Positions 1 through 6,848 of a stretch of 11,858 bases of DNA are shown here, piece by piece. Position 1 is the first letter of the stretch. Every line of letters starts with the position of its first letter. This DNA is from an uncultured Peptococcaceae bacterium. Its GTDB lineage: Bacteria; Bacillota; Desulfitobacteriia; Desulfitobacteriales; Syntrophobotulaceae. Both the position numbers and the translations under genes were made by a program. Below the pieces are notes generated by a model that saw only the letters and a list, made by a program, of their open reading frames with translations, made no database searches and was not told where the DNA came from. The DNA lies in assembly GCA_937892995.1 (NCBI GenBank), contig CALBJS010000135.1, positions 1-11,858 of the forward strand. The letters run 5' to 3'.

Positions 1-2
1 TA

Positions 3-140
3 GGGAAGCTAGGATCCTTAATCGTTTTGATTAGCGGCACATTGGTAGGGGTAGCGATCTTTGCCCTTTTAACTAAGTTGCTTAAAATGGAAGAGTACGG
101 CATGGCTATGGGGATGCTCGGCAAGAAACTAAGAAGGTAG
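3..140 (+). CDS. C-terminal fragment of a polytopic membrane protein, probably MurJ-like lipid II flippase (5' end outside window)
   Basis: An open frame enters from the left edge and stops at TAG 138-140, giving 45 residues. It reads as one hydrophobic segment (about residues 4-27, containing LISGTLVGVAIFALLTKLL) followed by a charged stretch (KMEEYGMAMGMLGKKLRR). A last transmembrane helix with a small-residue GTLVG patch and a short basic cytoplasmic tail is how MurJ/MviN-type flippases commonly end. MurJ moves lipid II across the membrane for peptidoglycan synthesis. The fragment is too short to show a diagnostic motif, so the family call is tentative; another polysaccharide-export or transporter protein would fit. 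No terminator is visible between this stop and the mobile element that follows ten bases later. Confidence 0.45.
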   Translation, partial: GKLGSLIVLISGTLVGVAIFALLTKLLKMEEYGMAMGMLGKKLRR

Positions 141-150
141 TGCACAAAGG

Positions 151-170
151 CGTTACGAAGGGACGTTTCC
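151..170 (+). repeat. Left inverted repeat of the transposase element
   Basis: The sequence cgttacgaagggacgtttcc is the reverse complement of 993-1012 with two mismatches. It lies ten bases after the upstream stop codon and 46 bases before the transposase start. Confidence 0.75.
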
Positions 171-216
171 ATTGTACTATTTGTAAAACTATGTTAATTT
201 AAAACAGGGTGGTATT

Positions 217-972
217 ATGCCGAGACAAGCTAGGAAAAAAAGTAAAACGGGAATTTACCATGTTATGTTAAAAGGCATAGATGACAGGGATATTTTTTTG
301 GAGAATTTTGATCGAAGTAAATTCATAGAACAGGTTATTAAAGCTAAAGAGAAAGCTAAATTTGTTTTTCTTGCCTATTGTCTAATGGATAATCATGCAC
401 ATCTAGTGATTGAAGAAAAAAACGAGGAAATAGGAAAGAGCATTAAACGAATTACTGTAGGATATGTAATATGGCATAATAATAAGTATGGAAGGACAGG
501 ACACTTATTTCAAAATAGGTTTAACAGCGAAGTAATAGAAACCGACAACTATCTTTTGACGGCGGTTAGGTATATCCACCATAATCCTGTCAAAGCAGGA
601 ATAGCTAAACTGCCTGGAGACTATGAGTGGAGCAGTTATCTGCAATACTTAGCTAGTTATAACAATTGTTGCAGTAATATTGATGCACAACGAATTAAGG
701 GATATTTAAAAACTAAGGGAAGCTTTGAAGAGTTCATGAGAATATCCAATGATGATAATTGTTTAGAATACGAACAGCCTAAGAAATATACTGATGAAGC
801 TATAAGAAAAATTATTCTTCGAGAGTTTGATATAGGCTCAATCGAGACAATGCCTGCACAAGAAAGGAATAGAATTATTAAGGATATTTATCGGGAGACG
901 GGTGTTAGTATTAGACAACTGGGACGGGTTTTAGGACTTGGGCAAGGCATAATTCAAAGAGGAGTTAAATGA
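217..972 (+). CDS. REP-associated tyrosine transposase (Y1_Tnp / IS200-like HUH single-strand transposase)
   Basis: This 251-residue protein matches the RAYT style of Y1 transposase. The N-terminus (PRQARKKSKTGIYHVMLKG) is the usual opening of these proteins. The metal-binding histidine pair sits in DNHAHL (H60, H62), the place of the family's MPNHFHL motif. GHLFQNRF (residues 95-102) and RYIHHNPVKAG (118-128) follow. Y119 is the probable nucleophile that attacks single-stranded DNA and stays covalently joined to it. YEWSSY (136-141) closes the catalytic domain. The C-terminal 40 residues (SIRQLGRVLGLGQGIIQRG) resemble a helix-turn-helix DNA-binding tail. An AGGGTGG ribosome binding site at 206-212 supports ATG 217. 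The gene is intact, with no frameshift. It is flanked by inverted repeats that are its likely substrates. Whether it still transposes cannot be judged from one copy. Confidence 0.88.
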   Translation: MPRQARKKSKTGIYHVMLKGIDDRDIFLENFDRSKFIEQVIKAKEKAKFVFLAYCLMDNHAHLVIEEKNEEIGKSIKRITVGYVIWHNNKYGRTGHLFQNRFNSEVIETDNYLLTAVRYIHHNPVKAGIAKLPGDYEWSSYLQYLASYNNCCSNIDAQRIKGYLKTKGSFEEFMRISNDDNCLEYEQPKKYTDEAIRKIILREFDIGSIETMPAQERNRIIKDIYRETGVSIRQLGRVLGLGQGIIQRGVK

Positions 973-995
973 AATAAGTTGAGCGTTACGCTGGA

Positions 996-1045
996 AACGT
1001 CCCCTTGTAACGAACGTCCCCTTGTAACGGAACGCCCTTGTAACG
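996..1045 (+). repeat. Three tandem copies of a 17-bp element-end unit
   Basis: The unit aacgtccccttgtaacg occurs exactly at 996-1012 and 1013-1029. A third, shortened copy (aacgcccttgtaacg, lacking two bases) is at 1031-1045 after one extra g. The first copy is part of the right inverted repeat 993-1012. CGTTAC at 984-989 can pair with GTAACG at the end of each copy, so the right end can form alternative hairpins. Confidence 0.85.
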
Positions 1046-1049
1046 CCGG

Positions 1050-1079
1050 TTGCTTTGTGGGGAGAGAATTTGATATAAT
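1050..1079 (+). promoter_or_regulatory. Predicted sigma-A promoter for lepA
   Basis: TTGCTT at 1050-1055 and a perfect TATAAT at 1074-1079 are separated by 18 bp, and the lepA start codon lies 35 bp further on. The -35 box overlaps the outermost inverted-repeat segment of the transposase element, so the promoter may be partly built from the element's end. Confidence 0.6.
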
Positions 1080-1114
1080 TATATGCTAATATATTTTGAG
1101 GAGAGAAAACATTA

Positions 1115-2920
1115 ATGGCACAAGCTTCATCCAAGATTCGTAATTTTAGTATTATAGCTCATATTGATCATGGCAAGTCTACCCTTGCCGATCGTCTTAT
1201 TGAGTATACAGGGACTATGTCCACCCGGGAACTGAAGGAGCAGGTCTTAGATTCTATGGATCTGGAAAGGGAACGGGGAATTACCATCAAGCTTCACTCT
1301 GTTCGGCTACAGTATAAAGCCAAGGATGGAGAAATATACGAATTAAATCTGATTGATACGCCAGGTCATGTTGATTTTTCCTATGAAGTGTCGCGAAGTT
1401 TGGCGGCTTGCGAAGGAGCTTTATTAATAGTTGATGCTGCTCAAGGCATTGAGGCCCAGACCCTTGCCAATGTTTATCTGGCCTTAGAGAACGACTTGGA
1501 GATTATCCCGGTTATTAATAAAATTGACTTGCCCAGTGCGGATCCGGAGATGGTAAAGCACGAGATCGAAGATGTTATTGGAATTGATGCTAGTGAGGCT
1601 ATTTTGGCTTCTGCAAAAAGTGGTCTTGGGGTCGAAGAAATCTTAGAAGCCATCGTCCACAAGATTCCGCAGCCGCAGGGTGATGATGAAAAGCCTCTGA
1701 AAGCCCTCATTTTTGATTCGAAGTTTGACTCCTATAAAGGTGCTATACCTTATATTCGGGTATTTGACGGTAAAGTAACTAAGGGGACGAACATTAAGAT
1801 GATGTCTTCGGGCAAAGTCTTTGAAATAATAGAGGTCGGCGTCTTTACACCCAGTATGACCATCGTGGAAGAGTTACGGGCAGGTCAGGTTGGCTATGTG
1901 GCCGGAAGTATTAAAAATGTCCAGGATACCCAGGTCGGGGATACAATTACAGATGCTGATGATCCGGTGAAGGAGCCCTTACCAGGTTATCGCAAAGCTG
2001 TCTCGATGGTTTTCTGCGGGCTTTATCCGGTGGAAACATCAGAATATGAAAAACTTAAAGATGCTTTAGAAAAATTGCAGCTCAATGATGCCAGTCTGAT
2101 TTTTGAGAATGAGACTTCAGCGGCTCTCGGCTTTGGATTTCGTTGCGGTTTTCTCGGATTGCTTCATATGGAGATTATCCAAGAAAGGTTAGAGCGAGAA
2201 TTCGCACTGAATATAATCACGACTGCACCGAGTGTGGTCTACAGGGTCACCAAGACGGATAGGGAACAAATTCTGGTAGATAATCCTGCATTATTACCCC
2301 CGGAGGGTCTTATCGAATTTATCGAAGAGCCTATGGTCAAAGCTTCGATCATGGTTCCTGCGGAGTTTGTCGGTCCCATCATGGAACTGAACCAGGAAAA
2401 GAGAGGCAACTTTCTTAATATGGATTATATTACGGAGACGAGGGTTAATCTGCATTATGAATTACCCTTAAGTGAGATTGTCTATGATTATTTTGACCAA
2501 CTAAAATCTCGAACTAAAGGTTATGCCTCCCTAGATTATGAACTAATCGGCTTCCAGGAATCTAAGCTTGTCAAGTTAGATATCTTGCTTAATGGCGAAG
2601 TCGTCGATGCTCTTTCTTTTATCGTCCATAAAGATAAAGCTTACCAACGGGGACGCAAATTAGTAGAAAAACTACGTAGTCTTATCCCTCGCCAAATGTT
2701 TGAGGTTCCGGTTCAGGCTATTATCGGCTCTAAGATAATTGCCAGAGAAACTATCAGAGCCATGCGCAAAGATGTCTTAGCTAAGTGCTATGGTGGGGAT
2801 ATCAGTAGGAAACGTAAACTACTAGAGAAACAAAAAGAGGGAAAGAAACGCATGAAACAAGTTGGCAGCGTGGAAATTCCTCAGGATGCTTTTATGGCTG
2901 TGCTCAAGATGGATGATTAA
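1115..2920 (+). CDS. lepA: Elongation factor 4 (LepA), ribosome back-translocase GTPase
   Basis: A 601-residue translational GTPase of full family length. The G domain shows G1 AHIDHGKST (residues 15-23), the RGITIK switch I motif, G3 DTPGH (81-85), G4 NKID (135-138) and G5 SAKSG (166-170). An elongation-factor-like barrel follows, then two EF-G-like domains. The LepA-specific C-terminal domain ends KRKLLEKQKEGKKRMK...VEIPQDAFMAVLKMDD, the normal terminus. LepA binds ribosomes in an EF-G-like manner and is implicated in back-translocation, rescue of stalled ribosomes and 30S assembly. The ribosome binding site GAGGAGAG (1098-1105) supports ATG 1115. A predicted promoter lies just upstream at the end of a mobile element. 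The next gene begins 55 bp downstream. Confidence 0.98.
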   Translation: MAQASSKIRNFSIIAHIDHGKSTLADRLIEYTGTMSTRELKEQVLDSMDLERERGITIKLHSVRLQYKAKDGEIYELNLIDTPGHVDFSYEVSRSLAACEGALLIVDAAQGIEAQTLANVYLALENDLEIIPVINKIDLPSADPEMVKHEIEDVIGIDASEAILASAKSGLGVEEILEAIVHKIPQPQGDDEKPLKALIFDSKFDSYKGAIPYIRVFDGKVTKGTNIKMMSSGKVFEIIEVGVFTPSMTIVEELRAGQVGYVAGSIKNVQDTQVGDTITDADDPVKEPLPGYRKAVSMVFCGLYPVETSEYEKLKDALEKLQLNDASLIFENETSAALGFGFRCGFLGLLHMEIIQERLEREFALNIITTAPSVVYRVTKTDREQILVDNPALLPPEGLIEFIEEPMVKASIMVPAEFVGPIMELNQEKRGNFLNMDYITETRVNLHYELPLSEIVYDYFDQLKSRTKGYASLDYELIGFQESKLVKLDILLNGEVVDALSFIVHKDKAYQRGRKLVEKLRSLIPRQMFEVPVQAIIGSKIIARETIRAMRKDVLAKCYGGDISRKRKLLEKQKEGKKRMKQVGSVEIPQDAFMAVLKMDD

Positions 2921-2975
2921 ATGTTTTACAATATAAAATATTTATAAAGTATTGAGATAAGGCCCGGGGGCATTT

Positions 2976-3707
2976 ATGTTGAAGAAGATCGAACTTTCAG
3001 TGGTGTTAAATCTTATTTTCCTTCTTATCTTTATTTTGCTGGTTACGTTCATTGGCTTTAAGTACTTTGCTCAGGTTTATCAGCTTATTAGTCAGCCCGA
3101 GCAATTTAAAAACTTATTGTTATCCTATGGACAAGCCAGTGTCCTGATCTTTATCTTATTTCAAGTGTTGCAAGTTGTCGTTGCTACAATTCCCGGTGAA
3201 TTTGTTCAGGTAGCCGGGGGATATATCTATGGAACTATAGCAGGAACTTTCTATTCTGCTCTAGGGATAATGCTCGGATATTCTATTGTTTTTTTTATTT
3301 CCAGGGCCATCGGTTATCCTTTAGTTAAGGTTTTTGTATCTAAAGATAAAATTGAAAAAGTCAATAATTTGATCCAAACCAAAAAATCAGATGCCCTGCT
3401 CTTCTTATTATTCTTAATTCCGGGGATTCCCAAGGATTTTCTTGTTTATGCTGCCGGTCTTACTCCGATAGAATCGGGGAAATTCTTCATTATCGTGGCT
3501 TTAGCAAGATTCCCGGCACTTTTCGGTGCTTCTTTTATAGGAGCGAATATCGAACAGAAGAATTACCTAATCGTAGCCATTACCTTTGGTATTTCTATTG
3601 TTCTGTTTATCGTCGGTTTTTTACTAAAAGATAGATTCTTATCGGCGGTGGAGAGAAGATATGCTAATAAGGAAAAAACAAAGGAAAAACAACCACAACC
3701 AGAATAG
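2976..3707 (+). CDS. TVP38/TMEM64 family membrane protein (VTT / SNARE-associated domain, DedA superfamily)
   Basis: A 243-residue integral membrane protein with about six hydrophobic segments (near residues 10-34, 54-72, 77-109, 141-162, 165-190 and 196-217) and a short, very polar C-terminal tail rich in K and E. The VTT-domain signature is clear: E75 followed by AGGYIYG (80-86), a G-rich helix leading to FISRAIG (107-113), and the conserved re-entrant motif IPGIPKDFLVYAAG (148-161). Related DedA/VTT proteins are implicated in lipid transport or scrambling and membrane homeostasis; the exact substrate here is unknown. The Shine-Dalgarno (a G-run ending at 2970) is weak and close to ATG 2976. 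In B. subtilis lepA is followed directly by hemW, so this gene is an insertion in the usual order. Its functional link to its neighbours is unclear. Confidence 0.88.
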   Translation: MLKKIELSVVLNLIFLLIFILLVTFIGFKYFAQVYQLISQPEQFKNLLLSYGQASVLIFILFQVLQVVVATIPGEFVQVAGGYIYGTIAGTFYSALGIMLGYSIVFFISRAIGYPLVKVFVSKDKIEKVNNLIQTKKSDALLFLLFLIPGIPKDFLVYAAGLTPIESGKFFIIVALARFPALFGASFIGANIEQKNYLIVAITFGISIVLFIVGFLLKDRFLSAVERRYANKEKTKEKQPQPE

Positions 3708-3724
3708 CCATAATTCAGGCTATT
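3703..3724 (+). repeat. Perfect 7-bp inverted repeat overlapping the stop of the TVP38 gene
   Basis: AATAGCC (3703-3709) and GGCTATT (3718-3724) pair perfectly around an 8-nt loop, and the stop codon is in the left arm. No T-run follows, so it is not a standard intrinsic terminator. It could protect or process the mRNA end, or be fortuitous. Confidence 0.4.
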
Positions 3725-3780
3725 GTTCGGTATATATGAGTACATATAGGTAAATAAAATTCAAATTAGGTGTGATTCTT

Positions 3781-5001
3781 ATGCCTTCTTTATATGTTCA
3801 TGTTCCATTTTGTCAAAGCAAATGTGCCTATTGTTCTTTTTATTCCGTTCCTTTAGGTAAAATTTTGGATAATCAAAAAAATGGACAGATTTTCAATGAA
3901 AGTTCTGAGCTAATCCCCCAATATTTACGTGGGATGGCCCAAGAAATAAAATTAAGATTTACGGAAGCCCCTTCTGGGGTTTCTACGCTTTTCTTGGGGG
4001 GTGGGACCCCCACAGTTCTGAACCCTAGGGAATTGGAGGAATTATTAAAGACTATTCATAGAAACTATATATTTGTGCCCGAGAAAGCAGAAATGACTGT
4101 GGAAGCTAATCCCGGTACCCTTACTTTAGATAAAGTCGCTATTCTGCATAATTATGGTATAAATAGGATATCACTGGGAGTCCAGAGTTTTAATAATCAA
4201 ATATTAAAACGAATCGGTAGGATTCATACCGCAGAGGATATCAGTTTGGGAATTAAGATTATCAGAAAAGCGGGTATCGAAAACTTAAACTTGGATCTAA
4301 TCTTTGGTTTACCGGGACAGACTATGTCAGATTGGCAAGATACCTTAAAACAGGCCGTAGCGTGTTCCCCGGAACACTTATCGCTCTATGCTCTTACTTT
4401 AGAAGAGGATACCCCTCTTGGCAGGAAGTATCTGACTCTAACTCAAAATCTCGAGACAAATTATCCCAATGATGATAGTCGGCTTCCTTTGCCTGATGAC
4501 GATTTTCAGGCGGATATGTATGAATGGGCTGTGAACTATCTACAGGGCAAGGGATATAAGCACTACGAAATATCTAATTTTGCTAAAGAAGGTTTTGAAT
4601 GTCTGCATAATCAAGCTTATTGGCAAGGCGAGGATTATCTTGGGTTAGGGCCTGGAGCAGTATCCTGTCTTAGAGGAGTAAGAACCAAGAATACTGAGGA
4701 TCTTGCAAAATATAGCAAGATGATTCTGGCAGGAGAAAAAGCATTTGATCCCTTAGGAACCGAAGTTTTAACCAAGGAACAACTCATCACTGAATATATG
4801 ATGTTAGGACTCAGAACTACCAAAGGGATAGATCTAAAAAAATTTGCCGGAAAATTTAAGGTAGAAGTTCAGGATATTTACGGCCAAATATTGGCAAACT
4901 ATATTGATAGAGAGATATTAATACTTGTTGATGGAAGACTTAGAATCAATGAAATCTATTTTTTTGTAGCTAATTCTATTCTGCAAAATTTCGTAATATA
5001 A
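3781..5001 (+). CDS. hemW: Radical SAM heme chaperone HemW (HemN-like protein)
   Basis: A 406-residue radical SAM protein. With the start at ATG 3781, the [4Fe-4S]-binding cysteines are C11, C15 and C18 (FCQSKCAYCSF), followed by the SAM-contacting GGGTPT (73-78) and the LGVQSFN and DLIFGLPGQ segments. HNQAYW (276-281) is typical of HemW rather than the coproporphyrinogen oxidase HemN, which also has an N-terminal extension missing here. HemW binds heme and is thought to deliver it to respiratory enzymes. AGGTG at 3768-3772 lies 8 nt before ATG 3781; a GTG nine bases earlier overlaps that site and is disfavoured. The protein is some 25-30 residues longer than typical (about 380), with extra polar stretches near residues 27-46 and 220-242. 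Position between lepA and hrcA matches Bacillus. Confidence 0.93.
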   Translation: MPSLYVHVPFCQSKCAYCSFYSVPLGKILDNQKNGQIFNESSELIPQYLRGMAQEIKLRFTEAPSGVSTLFLGGGTPTVLNPRELEELLKTIHRNYIFVPEKAEMTVEANPGTLTLDKVAILHNYGINRISLGVQSFNNQILKRIGRIHTAEDISLGIKIIRKAGIENLNLDLIFGLPGQTMSDWQDTLKQAVACSPEHLSLYALTLEEDTPLGRKYLTLTQNLETNYPNDDSRLPLPDDDFQADMYEWAVNYLQGKGYKHYEISNFAKEGFECLHNQAYWQGEDYLGLGPGAVSCLRGVRTKNTEDLAKYSKMILAGEKAFDPLGTEVLTKEQLITEYMMLGLRTTKGIDLKKFAGKFKVEVQDIYGQILANYIDREILILVDGRLRINEIYFFVANSILQNFVI

Positions 5002-5052
5002 ATCTATTTTTTTTAACCTTCTTTTTTGGCCCTAAAACTTCCCATTTTTCTC

Positions 5053-5081
5053 TTGACAAGACTTTGCCTCCATGCTAATGT
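5053..5081 (+). promoter_or_regulatory. Sigma-A promoter of the hrcA-grpE-dnaK operon
   Basis: A consensus -35 TTGACA (5053-5058) is followed after 17 bp by TAATGT (5076-5081). TG at 5073-5074 makes an extended -10. The start of transcription is predicted near 5088, a few bases before CIRCE, so HrcA bound there would block initiation or early elongation. The 5002-5052 stretch before it holds T-rich sequence without a convincing terminator hairpin. Confidence 0.88.
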
Positions 5082-5093
5082 ATGGTCAGATGA

Positions 5094-5120
5094 TTAGCAC
5101 TCACCTGAGTAGAGTGCTAA
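5094..5120 (+). promoter_or_regulatory. CIRCE operator (HrcA binding site)
   Basis: TTAGCACTC (5094-5102), a 9-bp spacer, then GAGTGCTAA (5112-5120): an exact match to the CIRCE consensus. It lies directly downstream of the promoter and 27 bp before hrcA. In Firmicutes HrcA binds this repeat to repress class I heat-shock genes, with HrcA activity aided by GroEL. No second CIRCE is seen in the window, including ahead of dnaJ. Confidence 0.98.
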
Positions 5121-5132
5121 CAATGAAAGAAT

Positions 5133-5140
5133 AGGAGGTG
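5133..5140 (+). promoter_or_regulatory. Strong ribosome binding site of hrcA, deciding the start
   Basis: AGGAGGTG ends 7 nt before ATG 5148. A second in-frame ATG at 5154 would be 13 nt away, so 5148 is preferred. Confidence 0.85.
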
Positions 5141-5147
5141 ACCCACA

Positions 5148-6200
5148 ATGAAAATGGATGAGAGAAAACAAAAGATATTAAAAGCCATTGTACAGGATTA
5201 TATTGCTACCGCTGAGCCTGTGGGTTCCCGGACTATTTCTAAGAAGTTTAAACTAGGGGTATCTCCGGCTACCATTCGCAACGAGATGGCTGATTTGGAG
5301 GAAATGGGACTCATTGAACAACCTCATACATCAGCCGGTAGAGTTCCCTCAGATTCGGGTTATCGCTATTATGTAGATTCTCTCCTGGATCCTTTCCTCT
5401 TTTTAAATGAAGAGGATAAGAAGAATATTAATCAAGAAATTGCTACTAGGCTAAATGAAATCCAGGAAGTTATCGAATATACCGGGAAGCTTATCTCTCA
5501 GGTCACAAGCCTTACAAGCCTGGTGATGGGCCCTAAAAGCAGACACAGTGTCCTGGAAAAGCTGCATTTCTTACCTTACGAATCGGGTAAGGCTATTATG
5601 GTTATCGTTAAAGAGAATGGGACGGTTGAGAATGATATTGTTGAGATTGGTGAAGATACCACATCTGAAGAGCTTCAGATGTTAGCGAATATTTTTAATC
5701 ACAAAATGGGTGGCACCAGGGTTCAAGATCTAAAAAAAGGTCTTATTAATGAAATATATAGTGAGCTTTCCAGAAAACGCAGGATGATCGACGGAATGAT
5801 GGGTATTCTAGAGAGGGTGTTCGAAGATAAGGATGAAGAATCTTTGGAACGGGTCTATCTTGGCGGAACCTTGAACATGCTTAACCAGCCGGAATTTCGC
5901 GATTTGAACAAAGTAAAAAATCTTTTTACGGTTTTTCAGGAAAATACTAAGTTGATAGAACTATTATCTCATGATCAGCAAGGTTTAAATATTACGATAG
6001 GTTCTGAAAACCCGGAAAAAGTATTTAAAGATTGTAGTGTTATCTCAGCGACCTATCATATTAATGGTAAACAGATTGGCTCCATAGGAGTCTTAGGTCC
6101 TACCAGGATGGACTATGGTAAAGCAATAACGATAGTAGACTATATGACCAAAAGTCTGACCGAGATGCTTACTAGCCGGTATCGAAGGGGCCAAACATAA
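5148..6200 (+). CDS. hrcA: Heat-inducible transcription repressor HrcA
   Basis: A 350-residue protein of normal HrcA length. The N-terminal winged helix-turn-helix (residues 1-76) holds the family hallmarks AEPVGSRTISKKF (22-34), SPATIRNEMADLEEMGLIEQPHTSAGR (39-65) and GYRYYVD (71-77). A central GAF-like dimerisation region follows. The C-terminus (GSIGVLGPTRMDYGKAI, about 311-327) is strongly conserved in HrcA. It represses its own operon through the CIRCE site immediately upstream and is expected to lose activity when GroEL is occupied by unfolded proteins. As first gene of the operon it forms a negative feedback loop. grpE begins 17 bp downstream, so the two are co-transcribed. Confidence 0.98.
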   Translation: MKMDERKQKILKAIVQDYIATAEPVGSRTISKKFKLGVSPATIRNEMADLEEMGLIEQPHTSAGRVPSDSGYRYYVDSLLDPFLFLNEEDKKNINQEIATRLNEIQEVIEYTGKLISQVTSLTSLVMGPKSRHSVLEKLHFLPYESGKAIMVIVKENGTVENDIVEIGEDTTSEELQMLANIFNHKMGGTRVQDLKKGLINEIYSELSRKRRMIDGMMGILERVFEDKDEESLERVYLGGTLNMLNQPEFRDLNKVKNLFTVFQENTKLIELLSHDQQGLNITIGSENPEKVFKDCSVISATYHINGKQIGSIGVLGPTRMDYGKAITIVDYMTKSLTEMLTSRYRRGQT

Positions 6201-6217
6201 AGGAAGGAGGCTGTTCT

Positions 6218-6787
6218 GTGAGAAAAAATGTAACTCCGGAAGAAGAAAGTTTGCAGGAAACCAAAGCGGAAAATATTACCGAACAGGAAAACGTTGAATG
6301 TGCAGCAGAGGATGGAGAATCTGACGAATTGAAGACTTTGCGATTAGAACTTGAAGATAATAAGTCTAAGGCTGAGGAATACTATACTCGTCTGCAAAGA
6401 TTGAAGGCTGAATTCGATAATTTCCGTAAAAGAACTCAAAAGGAAAAAGAAGAAGCAGTAAAATACGCTTCAGAAAGGGTTATTCTTTCCTTGCTTCCTG
6501 TCTTGGATAATTTTGAAAGAGCTATTGATTCCACTCGTATCAACCAGGATTTTGAGTCTTATTCCCAAGGAGTAGCTATGATTTTTAAGCAATTTATTAA
6601 AGTACTTGGGGACGAAGGACTAAAACCTATAGAAGCTGCCGGGCAGGAATTCGATCCTAATCTTCATGATGCCCTTCTCAAAGAAGAATCTGATCAGGGT
6701 GAGAATATTATCCTTGAGGAGATCCAAAAAGGATATTATCTTAAGGATAAAGTAATAAGGCCGAGCAAAGTAAAAGTATCTAGCTAA
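6218..6787 (+). CDS. grpE: Nucleotide exchange factor GrpE
   Basis: A 189-residue GrpE. The first 35 or so residues are acidic and probably disordered. Then comes the long dimerising coiled coil (about 36-85). The core motif LQRLKAEFDNFRKR (59-72) leads to ERVILSLLPVLDNFERAI (86-103) in the four-helix bundle. The beta-domain (GQEFDPNLHDALLKEE at 142-157, ending GYYLKDKVIRPSKVKVS) contacts the DnaK ATPase domain and speeds ADP release. The start is GTG 6218, 7 nt after AAGGAGG (6204-6210). No better ATG exists until an in-frame position would cut the acidic arm. It lies 17 bp after hrcA and 61 bp before dnaK, and is under CIRCE/HrcA control with them. Confidence 0.97.
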   Translation: MRKNVTPEEESLQETKAENITEQENVECAAEDGESDELKTLRLELEDNKSKAEEYYTRLQRLKAEFDNFRKRTQKEKEEAVKYASERVILSLLPVLDNFERAIDSTRINQDFESYSQGVAMIFKQFIKVLGDEGLKPIEAAGQEFDPNLHDALLKEESDQGENIILEEIQKGYYLKDKVIRPSKVKVSS

Positions 6788-6848
6788 TATGTTGTTCCAC
6801 GCTTCATAATTTGAATAAGTGTTTTTTAGATAAAGGAGGAAATAGAAT

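Larger units (their letters stand above)
143..1059 (+). mobile_element. Solo REP-associated (IS200-like, Y1) transposase element with imperfect terminal inverted repeats
   Basis: A single Y1-transposase gene is framed by matching ends. The left repeat at 151-170 (cgttacgaagggacgtttcc) is the inverse of 993-1012 at 18 of 20 positions. An outer pair, CACAAAG at 143-149 and CTTTGTG at 1053-1059, may mark the true limits, with GCGTTAC/GTAACGC just inside. The right side carries extra tandem copies of the end sequence. This differs from classical IS200/IS605, which has subterminal hairpins and no inverted ends, and fits the RAYT/REP class, where a lone transposase sits among repeat hairpins. I cannot identify a target-site duplication, so the exact boundaries are uncertain. 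The gene looks more A+T-rich than its neighbours, consistent with acquisition. Confidence 0.65.

Noticed and set aside
172..200. Promoter for the transposase (TTGTAC-17-TAATTT)
   Set aside because: Each box matches consensus at only three of six positions; too weak to call despite a TG before the -10.
996..1045. CRISPR-like array
   Set aside because: The repeats are head to tail with no unique spacers, and they match the end of the neighbouring transposase element.
2925..2955. Promoter before the TVP38 gene (TTTACA with an AT-rich -10)
   Set aside because: The possible -10 boxes lie at wrong spacings (12 or 19 bp), and the region is simply A+T-rich.
3703..3724. Intrinsic terminator after the TVP38 gene
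   Set aside because: The stem is perfect but followed by gttcggtatat, with no T-run; kept only as an inverted repeat.
3723..3750. Promoter before hemW (TTGTTC-16-TATAGG)
   Set aside because: Both boxes are poor matches and the AT-rich gap offers many equally weak options.
3772..3780. Upstream GTG start for hemW, adding MIL
   Set aside because: The GTG overlaps the AGGTG ribosome binding site; ATG 3781 has 8-nt spacing and gives the family's usual N-terminus.
5103..5111. Possible degenerate or additional operator inside the CIRCE spacer
   Set aside because: The 9-bp spacer is variable in CIRCE elements and shows no repeat of its own.
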